From assembly GCF_001636345.1 (NCBI RefSeq), contig NZ_KV440945.1, forward strand, positions 3,755,854 to 3,819,853: a stretch of 64,000 nt of DNA, given 5' to 3'. The translations under genes and the position numbers were made by a program. The notes under the pieces were generated by a model, which was not told the DNA's origin, ran no database searches, and saw only the letters and a list, made by a program, of their open reading frames with translations. Source of the DNA: Cytobacillus gottheilii. GTDB taxonomy: Bacteria; Bacillota; Bacilli; Bacillales; Cytobacillaceae. Of this stretch, positions 9,492 through 19,100 are shown in pieces (position 1 is the first letter of the stretch; each line of letters opens with the position of its first letter).

Positions 9492-10256
9492 TTATTTTGA
9501 AACACTTTGTTCCCCAAATATGGTAGAACGATGCTTCATACGATAACTATCTTCATTTAAATGAATGATTTCTACTCGGTGAAGAATCCTATCTAGAATT
9601 GCTGTTGTTATAGCTTGATCACCCAATAATTCTCCCCATTCTTTTGGTGCCTTATTAGAGGTCAAGATAATGGAAGACTGATTATACAAGTCATTAATTA
9701 AATGAAAGAACATATTAGCTTCTTGTTGATCCATTGCCATAAACATTAAGTCATCTATTATGACTAAATCAGCCTCTCTAATTCTTTTCATTCTTGCTTT
9801 TGACTTTCGTGTGATTTCTTCTGTTTTCAGGTTATGAATTAAATCTCCCATTGATGTGAATATCGCTTTATACCCTTGGTTAATAGCCTCTATTCCTAGG
9901 CCTACGGCCAGGTGAGTTTTACCTACACCTGGTGGCCCTAATAAAATCAAATTGTACAGCTGTTCTATCCAAGTTAAATCTTTTAATCTATTTAGTTGTT
10001 TGTTGCTTAAAGACTTTTGTTCTTTTAAATTAAACTCCTCAAGTGTTTTGCTGAAAGGAAAAGTTGCCCACTTTAATCGGTTGTTTAGTTGCTTTTCTTC
10101 TCTTCGAGTTTGCTCATAAGAAGTGACATCTAACAGGAATTGAGTAAATGAAAGGTCTTTTTGCTCAGCTTCTCTGATCAAATGGGGGAGATGCTTGGCA
10201 GTTTCAACGAGTCTTAACCCTTTCATTATGTCTTGTAATTGTTGGATTTGGCTCAT
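9492..10256 (-). CDS. istB: IstB, IS21 transposition ATPase
   Basis: A 254-residue AAA+ ATPase of the IstB/DnaC type that helps the IstA transposase choose and engage target DNA. The Walker A motif GPPGVGKTHLAVGLG (about residue 107) and Walker B LVIIDDLMFM (about 165) are intact, as is the sensor-1 stretch SIILTSN. The start follows GGAGG by ten bases and lies two bases after the istA stop, so translation is probably coupled. Length is normal for the family and no damage is visible. Confidence 0.93.
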   Translation of the reverse strand: MSQIQQLQDIMKGLRLVETAKHLPHLIREAEQKDLSFTQFLLDVTSYEQTRREEKQLNNRLKWATFPFSKTLEEFNLKEQKSLSNKQLNRLKDLTWIEQLYNLILLGPPGVGKTHLAVGLGIEAINQGYKAIFTSMGDLIHNLKTEEITRKSKARMKRIREADLVIIDDLMFMAMDQQEANMFFHLINDLYNQSSIILTSNKAPKEWGELLGDQAITTAILDRILHRVEIIHLNEDSYRMKHRSTIFGEQSVSK

Positions 10257-10258
10257 CG

Positions 10259-11821
10259 CTATTCAACCTCCATTAAAACCGTGTAAGTATCTACTTTTCT
10301 TTTGTATGCTTCTGTTTCTAAAACCCATTCTGATAGCCTGTTCAAAGTCTTAACTTCTTTCTTTTTATCAATAACTGTTTCATGTACCTGGCGCTGACGT
10401 TTCACATATGCAATGATATCGCCAAAATCAGTTGCACTGTATAATTTCCTTTTTAAACACTCTGCTAACGCTTTAGTCAGTACTTCGTTATCGATACCTT
10501 TTGTTTCGCGCAAGATGATTTGCAACTGGTCTTTAATGTAACGAGGATTTTTTTCCCTAACCTTCTCTAAATATTTAAAGGCTAGTTCTTTATCTTCAAA
10601 TCTCTCAGCCACTGTATTAATGAATGCTCCAACACCTTTTGTACGATCCCTACTATGTTTTTTATCTTTTATTAACATCCCTTTCCCTTCGGGAATTGAA
10701 TGTTTTGCAATAATTTCGCCAGTATCAGGTATATAAATAACTAATTCTTTAGTCTCCGTTTCCTTGATACATACTTTTTCATATTTGTTATAAGTTCCAA
10801 GTGGAAGAGAGTACCGATTAGATTGGTAACGAATAGTATTGTCCTTATGAACACATCTTGCTATACTTATCTCATAGTTATTTTGAATATCTATATTTTG
10901 GGAGACTGGTTTTAAGTGTTGCTTTTCCAGGAGGAACACTTCGAATGGTCTCTTTTTTGTTGTATTGTGTATTTTATAGTTACCCGTTCTGTTCAGCCAT
11001 TCCCACCCTTGCTCATTCCAAGAGTCGATGTTATGAAACACTCTATGTTTGGCATAGTTTTGTTTGATAAATCCAACTACATTTTCTATTCTTCCCTTAC
11101 TCTCAGGGTCAGCTTTTCTACAAACCCGAAGGTTTATTCCTCTGGATTCTCTATACTGCTGAAATTCTTTAGTTAAAATTAGATCTCCACCATTTTCGCT
11201 AACAACAATTAAACTATCTTGGTCATAAACGATCTCATTGGTCATTCCTCCATACCATTTAAACGCGTTCTCATGGGCTTGTATAACATCCCGTGTTGTA
11301 AATGGTCTATCCAACCACTCTTTATACTTTTGTCTAGAATGTGATAAGACAAAAGCTATAAAGTTGAGTTTGGCTTCCTTATTATCAACAGTTTTTTGTC
11401 TCGTATGACCAAAATCTACTTGCATTTGTTCTCCCATTGGGGGATCAGGAATTGCCTCATACATTCGAGGAGATGTTTCCTTATTTATTTTGTATTCTTC
11501 TCTTAATGCTTTTACATATGTTCTTACTGTACTTTCTCCAACAGTTAGATCTTTATATTTCTCTAAAAGCCAATCATAAACTTGTGCTGCTGACATATCC
11601 GGATGCATTCTCAACCAAGATAAAATCAGTTCTTTATATGGATCTAATTTTTTCTTTTTATACTGAAGAGAATCAACCCATTCCGCCATCTCCGAAGGAG
11701 ATCTCTTTAAGTGCCTGTAAACAGTTGTTCGAGAAACCCCTAACTTTTCAGCTATCTTTGTCTGACTAAATCCTTGCTTTAATAATTGCTTTATCTCCAT
11801 GTACATTTCCCACTTATCCAC
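10259..11821 (-). CDS. istA: IstA, IS21 DDE transposase
   Basis: A 520-residue transposase. An N-terminal helix-turn-helix (KQGFSQTKIAEKLGVSRTTV) recognises the IS ends. The rve-type catalytic core includes QVDFGHTRQK and EIVYDQDSLIVV, with the DDE Glu near ESKGRIENVVGFIKQNY. A Mu-transposase-like C-terminal region follows. The start is the GTG at 11821, nine bases after GGAGG; an upstream in-frame codon (11842) lacks a ribosome site. The gene is intact, so the element may still be active. Confidence 0.92.
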   Translation of the reverse strand: MDKWEMYMEIKQLLKQGFSQTKIAEKLGVSRTTVYRHLKRSPSEMAEWVDSLQYKKKKLDPYKELILSWLRMHPDMSAAQVYDWLLEKYKDLTVGESTVRTYVKALREEYKINKETSPRMYEAIPDPPMGEQMQVDFGHTRQKTVDNKEAKLNFIAFVLSHSRQKYKEWLDRPFTTRDVIQAHENAFKWYGGMTNEIVYDQDSLIVVSENGGDLILTKEFQQYRESRGINLRVCRKADPESKGRIENVVGFIKQNYAKHRVFHNIDSWNEQGWEWLNRTGNYKIHNTTKKRPFEVFLLEKQHLKPVSQNIDIQNNYEISIARCVHKDNTIRYQSNRYSLPLGTYNKYEKVCIKETETKELVIYIPDTGEIIAKHSIPEGKGMLIKDKKHSRDRTKGVGAFINTVAERFEDKELAFKYLEKVREKNPRYIKDQLQIILRETKGIDNEVLTKALAECLKRKLYSATDFGDIIAYVKRQRQVHETVIDKKKEVKTLNRLSEWVLETEAYKRKVDTYTVLMEVE

Positions 11822-11957
11822 CTTCGCTAACCTCCACTGCAAGTATGAACTATGATCATTTTACAGTGATAGGTTGATATTTTTTGCTGGTATATTTGGG
11901 TAAATAAGCGTTTCATCTTATCAAGCAAAAACTGTACACTTTATTCTAGCAGTCACA

Positions 11958-12917
11958 CGTAATCTAGATCTCGATGCGTCCTTAGTTCTCAATAAATATT
12001 TTTTATCTCTATTTGGTAAATCAAATTTTAAAGAGTTATCTGAAGATATGAGAATGGAAGATTTAGAGGGATATAATGAAGAAAACAACTCGTACTTTTA
12101 TGAACTAATCATAAGAAAGTATTTAAAACTAGGTTTTCTAAATAAAGAAAAACTTAAAGAGTATGATGAAAATATTTATCAATATGTAAGACATATCAGT
12201 GAAAATAGAGATGAAATAAGCTTGAAATACTTTCAATACCTCTCTATTTTGTTTACAGAAATGTATCTTGATAGATTTTTCCTTGATAGGGAAAAATTCG
12301 TGGATGATTTGAATAAATTTGTTCAAGTATTTAATAATAATAATGATACTTTTCTTACTGAATTTGATAAATATTCTTTAAATAAACTTGCCTATATGTC
12401 TGCAACAGGTAGTGGTAAAACTCTTATTATGCATGTAAATATACTACAATATAAAAAGTATATTAACAAAGCTAAATATTATGATAATTCAATAAGGTTA
12501 AATAAAATTATACTTCTGACTCCCAACGAAGGTCTATCAAACCAACATATTGAAGAATTGAGACTTTCAAATATTCCTTGTAACTTCTTTGAAAAAGATA
12601 CTTTACAAGATGAATCAGAAGTATTTGTGATTGATATTAACAAACTTGCTGAGAAAGGAAAAGAAAAAACCGTCTCTGTCGATAGCTTCGAAAAAAACAA
12701 CTTAGTACTGGTTGATGAGGGGCATAAAGGATTGTCAGGTAATGTTTGGTATGATTTCCGAAAGAGATTATCGGAAGAAGGTTTTTCTTTTGAATACTCA
12801 GCAACATTTAAACAAGCTATTAAAGATGAGAAGAAAAAAAGTACCGCAGAATTACTTGTGCATCAATATGGAAAGTCGATAATCTTTGATTATTCATATA
12901 TAGTATATACGTTTTAA
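11958..12917 (+). pseudogene. DEAD/DEAH helicase, broken at both ends
   Basis: The frame is open directly from the IS21 right end (11958), so the first codons of the gene were removed at that junction. An internal ATG at 12048 is not the true start. Motif I (MSATGSGKTLIMH, about 115 residues in), a motif Ia-like stretch (ILLTPNEGLSNQH) and the DEAH-like box (LVLVDEGHKGLSG), then FEYSATF, mark a superfamily 2 helicase of the kind found in restriction or phage-defence loci. The frame ends after IIFDYSY with an unrelated tail and stop, only about 320 codons in, whereas relatives are usually more than twice as long. It is non-functional. Confidence 0.75.
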
Positions 12918-12966
12918 AGGTGAAAATTACTTAAACTCCCATCAGCCCTCTCTCCTGCTCAAGTCA

Positions 12967-12994
12967 TAAAAAAAACGGACCTTTTTAAGGTCCG
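12967..12994 (-). terminator. terminator of bcp
   Basis: Minus strand: CGGACC...GGTCCG followed by TTTTTTTT, flanked by an outer agtcat/atgact dyad. It marks the downstream end of the bcp transcript and the right-hand edge of the island. Confidence 0.8.
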
Positions 12995-13116
12995 CATTAT
13001 GACTATCTGAGGAGGTATGCCCTAATAAAATGATATTCAGATTGCCGCTTTTTGAATTGGACAAAAGCCTTGAAATTGTAAAATAGGCTGGAAATCCGGC
13101 TCAATTGGGTTTCTCT

Positions 13117-13587
13117 TTATTTCAACTCTTCTTTTACAAAACTGTGGACTTCCTCTACATGATCTTTAACCTTTACTTTGCGCCACTCTTTTGCAATCCG
13201 TCCCTCTTTATCAATAACGAAAGTAGAACGCTCCACTCCCATGTATTCTTTGCCAAAATTTTTTTTCAGCTTCCAGACATCATATAGTTCAGCTGCTGTA
13301 TGCTGCTCGTCAGCAAGCAGCGGAAATGGCAGCTCATGCTTTTCAACAAACTTATCATGTCTGTTCAAAGGATCCGGGCTGATGCCAATCACGATAGTGT
13401 CTTCTTCTGCAAACTGACTGTGGCGATCACGAAAATCGCAAGCCTGTGTCGTACAGCCAGGCGTCATGTCTTTTGGGTAAAAATATAACACAATGTTTTT
13501 GCCTCGGTGTTCTGATAATGTAAATGTCTCCCCTGTACTTGCCGGGAGTGAAAAGTCTGGTGCGAATTCTCCTGTAATTGCTGTCAT
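13117..13587 (-). CDS. bcp: Bcp/YgaF, thioredoxin-dependent thiol peroxidase
   Basis: A 156-residue atypical 2-Cys peroxiredoxin that reduces H2O2 and organic hydroperoxides using thioredoxin. The peroxidatic C45 sits in TPGCTTQAC with the resolving C50 five residues on, as in E. coli Bcp. Start and length match B. subtilis YgaF, and the gene is syntenic. AAAGGAGAGG lies upstream of the ATG. In the reference order it abuts perR; here it is separated from it by the accessory island. Confidence 0.95.
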   Translation of the reverse strand: MTAITGEFAPDFSLPASTGETFTLSEHRGKNIVLYFYPKDMTPGCTTQACDFRDRHSQFAEEDTIVIGISPDPLNRHDKFVEKHELPFPLLADEQHTAAELYDVWKLKKNFGKEYMGVERSTFVIDKEGRIAKEWRKVKVKDHVEEVHSFVKEELK

Positions 13588-13710
13588 TTTTGACCTCTCC
13601 TTTATTCATATGTAAAAGTAAGTTTCCCTCTACAAAATAATAATAAACTGTCCAAAAACTTCTCCACTTTTACGTTAATGAAAAAAGAACAGAAAAACAA
13701 CAGATAAGCA

Positions 13711-14121
13711 TCATGTCTGTTGATCGATATCAAAAACAACTCGCGCTACAAATGCAGTTGGGATCACATAACCAATGAGCGCCTCAATGACAGCGATCAT
13801 CCGGCCAATGCCAATTGGCGCAATATCCCCATATCCAACAGAAAACAGCGTCATCGCACTAAAATAAAAACCAGTCTCCAGCCGATCCAAAAAACTGACC
13901 TCCAGATAGCTAGTTTCTTCTATTAAAACAATATGTCCATTTAAATCAAGAATAATATAGATGAGCCCAAACCCAATCATGATCGTTCCATACAGAAACA
14001 CTAAATAAATCATGTTCTCAATCGAAACCCATTTCCCTTTGATCCTTTTTGAAGTAAATAAGCTCTGCAGACTCATGATCATGCAAAGCAGAATTAGAGC
14101 TAAAGAAATATAAAGTACCAT
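13711..14121 (-). CDS. two-helix potassium channel family protein
   Basis: A 136-residue membrane protein with a hydrophobic N-terminal segment and a second (about residues 35-58), a pore loop carrying the K+ selectivity filter SVGYGD (about residue 99), and a final helix. This is the ion_trans_2 pore module without any attached RCK domain, so it may assemble as a plain tetrameric channel. The ATG at 14121 is preferred because it is seven bases from GAGG; the in-frame ATG at 14127 almost touches it. It lies between bcp and gsaB, on the opposite strand to gsaB. Confidence 0.85.
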   Translation of the reverse strand: MVLYISLALILLCMIMSLQSLFTSKRIKGKWVSIENMIYLVFLYGTIMIGFGLIYIILDLNGHIVLIEETSYLEVSFLDRLETGFYFSAMTLFSVGYGDIAPIGIGRMIAVIEALIGYVIPTAFVARVVFDIDQQT

Positions 14122-14185
14122 CACCATACCTCATTTCAAGCCTGTCTACTCATTCATATGCACAAAAAACACCTTCTATGAGTGC

Positions 14186-14215
14186 TTGTCATGTTCCCGG
14201 CACATACTCTATAGA
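14186..14215 (+). promoter_or_regulatory. predicted gsaB promoter
   Basis: -35 TTGTCA (14186-14191), an 18-bp spacer and -10 TATAGA (14210-14215). Transcripts would carry the hairpin repeats at 14231-14410 as a 5' leader of about 230 nt. Confidence 0.55.
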
Positions 14216-14230
14216 GAAAACGTGGTAAAC

Positions 14231-14410
14231 TAGAAAAGCGGAAAGCGCTCGCCCAGGGACGATAAGCTTAAGGCAAGACGACTGGGAGGTTGTTCTTTAA
14301 CCTTCTAGACGGATTGACTTAAGACCTCGAGTCCCTAGCGCCTGGAGCTGGACACCTAGAAAAGCAGAAGGCGCTCGCCCAGGGACGACAAGCTTAAGGC
14401 GAGACACCTG
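14231..14410. repeat. dispersed palindromic repeat, one full and one partial copy
   Basis: Unit 1 (14231-14355) begins CTAGAAAAGCGGAA and folds on itself through GCGCTCGCCCAGGGAC against GTCCCTAGCGC, with an inner GAGGTT/AACCTT hairpin. Unit 2 (14356-14410) repeats only the first half (AGAAAAGCAGAAGGCGCTC, CCAGGGACGACAAGCTTAAG). A third partial copy lies at 38896-38955. This is a REP/MITE-like family of Bacillaceae genomes; the family statement is from general knowledge. Confidence 0.85.
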
Positions 14411-14452
14411 TATTTAAAAAAGTGTATAGAAGAGATTCAAGGAGGAATACCC

Positions 14453-15748
14453 ATGCAATTCACAAATTCAGAACGATTACATAGCGAGGCGCTTGAACAT
14501 ATTGTAGGCGGTGTAAATAGCCCATCTCGTTCTTATAAGGCAGTTGGCGGCGGTGCTCCGATTGCGATGGAAAGAGCGAGCGGCGCATATTTTTGGGATG
14601 TAGACGGAAATCAGTATATTGATTATCTTGCTGCTTACGGTCCGATCATTACTGGACATGCACACCCTCATATTACAGAAGCGATCACAAGAGCTGCTGA
14701 AAGAGGCGTTTTATACGGCACACCAACACAGCATGAAGTGAAGTTTGCCAAGATGATCAAAGAAGCAATGCCATGGATGGAGAAGGTTCGTTTTGTGAAC
14801 TCCGGTACAGAAGCGGTAATGACAACAATCCGTGTTGCCAGAGCTTATACAGGTAAAGATAAAATCATCAAGTTCGCCGGCTGTTATCATGGACACTCCG
14901 ATTTAGTGCTTGTTGCTGCTGGATCTGGTCCATCTACTTTAGGTACGCCTGACTCTGCAGGTGTTCCAAAAAGCATTGCCCAAGAAGTGATCACCGTTCC
15001 ATTTAATGATATTGAACCTTTTAAAGAAGCGTTAGAAAAATGGGGAGATCAAGTGGCAGCTGTCCTTGTTGAGCCAATTGTAGGAAACTTCGGTATTGTG
15101 GAACCGCACCCCGGATTTTTAGAACAGGTGAATGAGTTAACACATGCCGCTAACGCGCTTGTTATTTATGATGAAGTAATCACTGCTTTCCGCTTTTCAT
15201 ATGGCGGTGCACAGGACATGCTTGGTGTACGTCCTGATTTAACGGCAATGGGTAAAATTATTGGAGGCGGTTTGCCGATTGGAGCATATGGCGGCAAGAA
15301 AGAAATAATGGAAAAAGTCGCTCCGCTTGGCCCAGCTTATCAGGCAGGCACTATGGCCGGAAACCCGGCATCCATCCTTTCAGGAATTGCATGTTTAGAA
15401 GTATTAAAGCAAGACGGAGTTTACGAGTATTTAGATCAATTAGGCGCAATCCTTGAAGAAGGCATCCTAAAAGCAGCGAAAGAGCATAACATTCCAATCA
15501 CAATCAATCGCTTAAAGGGTGCATTAACACTCTACTTTACAGACGTGAAGGTAGAAAACTACGAGCAGGCAGAAAACACAGATGGTGAAATGTTTGCTAA
15601 GTTTTTCAAGCTCATGCTGCACCAAGGCATCAATCTCGCTCCTTCCAAATATGAAGCATGGTTCTTAACAATCGCTCATACAGAGGAAGATATTGAAGCA
15701 ACACTACACGCTGTCAACAATGCTTTTGAAGCATTAGCATCTCAATAA
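14453..15748 (+). CDS. gsaB: GsaB, glutamate-1-semialdehyde 2,1-aminomutase
   Basis: A 431-residue class-III aminotransferase-fold enzyme that converts glutamate-1-semialdehyde to 5-aminolevulinate, the haem precursor, using PLP. The PLP lysine is K268 in [14 protein letters not shown]. The cofactor-binding Asp is D240 in VIYDEV, and the phosphate site is VNSGTEA. B. subtilis has this as a hemL paralogue at the same locus, so a second copy in a hem operon is expected elsewhere. The start has AAGGAGGA upstream. A long hairpin-rich leader precedes the gene, and a strong hairpin follows. Confidence 0.95.
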   Translation: MQFTNSERLHSEALEHIVGGVNSPSRSYKAVGGGAPIAMERASGAYFWDVDGNQYIDYLAAYGPIITGHAHPHITEAITRAAERGVLYGTPTQHEVKFAKMIKEAMPWMEKVRFVNSGTEAVMTTIRVARAYTGKDKIIKFAGCYHGHSDLVLVAAGSGPSTLGTPDSAGVPKSIAQEVITVPFNDIEPFKEALEKWGDQVAAVLVEPIVGNFGIVEPHPGFLEQVNELTHAANALVIYDEVITAFRFSYGGAQDMLGVRPDLTAMGKIIGGGLPIGAYGGKKEIMEKVAPLGPAYQAGTMAGNPASILSGIACLEVLKQDGVYEYLDQLGAILEEGILKAAKEHNIPITINRLKGALTLYFTDVKVENYEQAENTDGEMFAKFFKLMLHQGINLAPSKYEAWFLTIAHTEEDIEATLHAVNNAFEALASQ

Positions 15749-15768
15749 TTATACATTTTTTATTCATT

Positions 15769-15795
15769 AAACGAAGGCTGTTCTGGCCTTCGTTT
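15769..15795 (+). terminator. terminator of gsaB
   Basis: A perfect 10-bp stem, AAACGAAGGC/GCCTTCGTTT, with a seven-base loop, 20 bp after the stop codon. Confidence 0.75.
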
Positions 15796-15810
15796 ATACT
15801 GAACCAACGA

Positions 15811-15824
15811 TGAAAACGTTTACA
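15811..15824 (+). promoter_or_regulatory. cre site (CcpA operator)
   Basis: TGAAAACGTTTACA matches the cre consensus TGWAARCGNTWNCA at every position. It lies about 70 bp upstream of the likely gltB promoter, so carbon-status control of gltB by CcpA is plausible. Confidence 0.65.
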
Positions 15825-15893
15825 TATATAGCTTTTTATTCACAGATTATACAATTACCCCAATACCTTCTATCCAACTTTCTGTATATTTAA

Positions 15894-15922
15894 TTGATTT
15901 CTGAAAATTCATATGATACTAT
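15894..15922 (+). promoter_or_regulatory. predicted gltB promoter
   Basis: -35 TTGATT (15894-15899), a 17-bp spacer and -10 TACTAT (15917-15922). It would give a leader of about 180 nt. Confidence 0.5.
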
Positions 15923-15960
15923 TAAATCAATATTCTTGTGTAAAACACCCTTTGCTACTT

Positions 15961-16111
15961 TCGCGTGGTAACGCGGTACATCATTATGTATAACTGCTGA
16001 TCTCGTCCCTCAAACATTTCAGCGCACGATCATAATGAACACGATAAAGTTTCAGATTAATTTTTCTATACAGGAGGTGAACGGCTTAAAGGCCCAGCCT
16101 ATATAGCCGAA
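15961..16111 (+). promoter_or_regulatory. structured 5' leader of gltB
   Basis: Hairpins CGCGT-ggta-ACGCG (15962-15975), TACAT/ATGTA (15977-15990) and GCTGA/TCAGC (15996-16023), plus a hairpin between ribosome site and start (16082-16109). TCATTATG (15981-15988) is the exact complement of CATAATGA (16031-16038), so alternative folds compete. No intrinsic terminator is seen. Confidence 0.5.
16082..16109 (+). promoter_or_regulatory. hairpin separating the gltB ribosome site from its ATG
   Basis: AGGAGGTGA ends at 16080 and the first ATG is at 16112, too far apart for normal initiation. The intervening bases fold as CGGCT/AGCCG (16082-16086 with 16105-16109) around AGGC-cca-GCCT (16090-16100), bringing the effective spacing to about five bases. 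No in-frame start lies closer. Confidence 0.6.
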
Positions 16112-19100
16112 ATGATGACAGAGCAATGGACTCCTTCACAATTCAATCAGTTTCATCGACAGGAACACGATGCATGTGGAATTGTCGCAAGTGTTGAGAA
16201 GCAAAAAACCCCTACAAGAGAAAATATCTTCAGTTGTATAAATGCCCTCGTAACGATGAACCACAGAGCCGGCTTTATTAACGGCGAAGGTGATGGCGTA
16301 GGTATTCATATCGATATCCCCCGTGTATTATGGAAGGAAAAATTAGCAGCAGCTGGTGCAGATGCGAACGCTGCAGATCAAAGTAATTTTGTTGTCGGCC
16401 ATATTTTCATGTCCAGAGGACAAGATACAGCACAATTCAAAGAAAAATTGATTGAAAAATTAGAAAATAATGGTTTAAATGTTGTGTTTCAATCTGAACA
16501 AGTGACAGAAGCGTCTGCACTTGGACCAATCGCAATTCAAGAAAACCCTGTTTTCTGGCAATTTGCTTGTACAGCAGATTTAGAGGAAAGTGAACTTTCT
16601 AAAACGCTTTTTGCTTTAACCATTGATTTCGAAGAGAACGAACATGTTCATGTTGCTTCATTAAGTCAGCATCATGCGGTCTATAAGGTAATGGGTGCTG
16701 GAGATATTCTGCCTAAATATTATCATGATCTTGCTAACCCGCTTGTGGCTTCAACTATGACTCTCGGCCACAACCGCTATTCTACGAATACACTTTCAAG
16801 CTTTTTTCGTGTGCAGCCATTTAGTGTACTTGGCCATAACGGTGAAATTAACACGATTGCAAAGCTGCGTGATGAAGCAAAAATGGTGGGTGTGCCGCTT
16901 GTAAAAGACGGCAGTGATTCACAGGATTTAAACCGGACAATTGATACATTTATCAGCCGTGATGGCTATTCTCTTTTTGAGGCGGTAGATATTCTCTTCC
17001 CGCCGATCGTAAATGAAATTAAAGCATACCCTGAATATCTGCAGAACCTGTATGCTTATATTCGCGAAGCATGGGGACATTTTTCACAGGGACCTGCCGG
17101 CATCATTTCCCGATATGGCGACGAAGCGGTATTCAGTGTTGATGCTCTAGGTTTGCGTCCTCTCTGGATGCTTGAAACCCAAAGTTCTTACCTATTTTCA
17201 TCTGAACCGGGTATCATTCCGTCCAGTGAATATGTAAATGACCCAAAACCTTTATCTCCTGGTGAAAAAGTTGGCCTTAAATGGGACGGAAATGACATTG
17301 TTCTGTATGAACAGAATGAGTACCAGCAGGAAGTGTATGAGCGCTTTTCCGCTAGAATGCTAGTTGATCAATATAAATTGCGTCTGACACCGCCGAAGTT
17401 TGATAAAGTCGTATCGATGAACTACCCAGATAAAATTCATAATGGCCAGTACAAAGCCTTTGGCTGGGAGCGAGATCATGTTCAGCTTGTGGAGCAAATG
17501 TCGAAAAATGGTGCCGAACCGATTCGCTCGCTTGGACACGATTCTCCACTTGCAGCACTTAATCCGCAGCGTAAGAACATTGCAGATTTTATTAAGGAAA
17601 GCGTGGCGGTTGTTACAAACCCAGCGATTGACCGCGATAGAGAAACGGAGCATTTTTCCACAAGAACGGTTATTGGAAGACGCCCATCTCTATTTGAAAA
17701 AGAAACAGCAGGAACAGCGATCGAACTGCTTTCTCCTATTTTAATAGAAGGAATCTCAGGCTATCGTTGTGCCAGTGAGTTGAACCAGCCTAGCTTTGAC
17801 CAAGTGACAAACTTTTTCCAGGAAGAAAAGCTTGTTTCCTATATTCATATTCATTTTCACGAAAGCGAAACATTAAACGACGCAATTGAGCGTCTAAAGA
17901 GTGAAGCGATTGAAGCAGTAAAAAGCGGTAAAACATTGCTAATCCTTGATGATTCGAATGTTCATCAGGAAGGTGCCTATTGGATTGATCCGCATTTAGC
18001 GGTGTCTGCCATTGACCAGGCGCTTGTAAAGGCAGCGCTAAGACGGGATTGTTCTTTATTATTACGCTCTGCTTCCATCCGCTCTCTGCATGACATCATT
18101 ACAGCATTTGGACTTGGAGCAGATTTATTAAGTCCATATTATATGTTTATTACGGTTGCAGATGAGGATCAGACTGCTCCGTTAACCAATCTTTTTGCAG
18201 CGTTAACGAAAGGGCTTGAAAAAGTCATTTCTACCATTGGAATTCATGAATTAAGAGGATATGGCCGCTTATTTTCATCAATCGGCTTAAGCAAAGAAGT
18301 TGCGGATGAGCTTAATATTGTGAACTTCTTTGGCTCTGAGGAGCTGAAATACAATTTCGCTTCTATGCGTGAAGATGGGATTGCCCGTGCAGCCGATTAC
18401 AACAATGAAAAAGAACGAATCGGCAAAACGTTCAGCCTCTTCCCTCGTATCTGGAAAGCCATTGGCGAAGTCGCTTCAACTGGTGACTATAGTGCTTATA
18501 AAGAAAAGATTACCGAGCAGGAAGAAGAAAATCCAACAACGATTCGCCACTTAACAAGCTTTAAAAAAGCAAGCGAAGTTTTATCGCCTGAAGAGGTAAA
18601 TATCGCTGTTGGCGATCATGACTTGCCGTTTATGATCTCTTCCATGTCCTTTGGCTCGCAAAACGAAGTAGCGTTCCGTGCATATGCGGAAGGCGCCGAC
18701 CGTCTGAATATGATCAGCTTTAATGGTGAGGGCGGAGAAATTAAAGATATGCTCGGCAAATATCCGCGCACACGCGGACAGCAGATTGCCTCTGGACGAT
18801 TTGGAGTTAACGCTGAGCTCTTAAACTCGACAAACCTGCTTGAAATTAAAATCGGGCAAGGCGCGAAGCCTGGAGAAGGCGGACATCTGCCTGGTTCAAA
18901 GGTTACCGCCAAAATTGCGGAAGCACGTAACGCAACCATTGGCTCGGATTTAATTTCGCCATCTAATAACCATGACATCTATTCCATCGAAGACCTTGCG
19001 CAAATGATTCATGAGCTGAAAACAGCAAATGATAAAGCCAAGGTTGCGGTTAAGGTCCCTGTTGTTCCGAATATCGGTACAATCGCAGTCGGAATTGCCA

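Larger units (their letters stand above)
9456..11957 (-). mobile_element. IS21-family insertion sequence (istA-istB)
   Basis: About 2502 bp. Both ends begin TGTGAC (9456-9461 and the complement at 11952-11957) and share TTTTTGCT further in, giving imperfect inverted ends. It encodes IstA and IstB on the minus strand. The flanking bases (left aaagtact, right cgtaatct) show no target duplication, so the two flanks were probably brought together by IS-mediated deletion or recombination between IS copies. Confidence 0.88.

Noticed and set aside
13588..13650. Possible PerR box before bcp
   Set aside because: The best match to the 15-bp consensus has four mismatches, too weak in AT-rich DNA.
15961..15976. 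GTGGTAACGCGG resembling the T-box motif
   Set aside because: One base departs from the conserved core, the sequence forms its own hairpin, and no specifier stem, antiterminator or terminator pair is visible.
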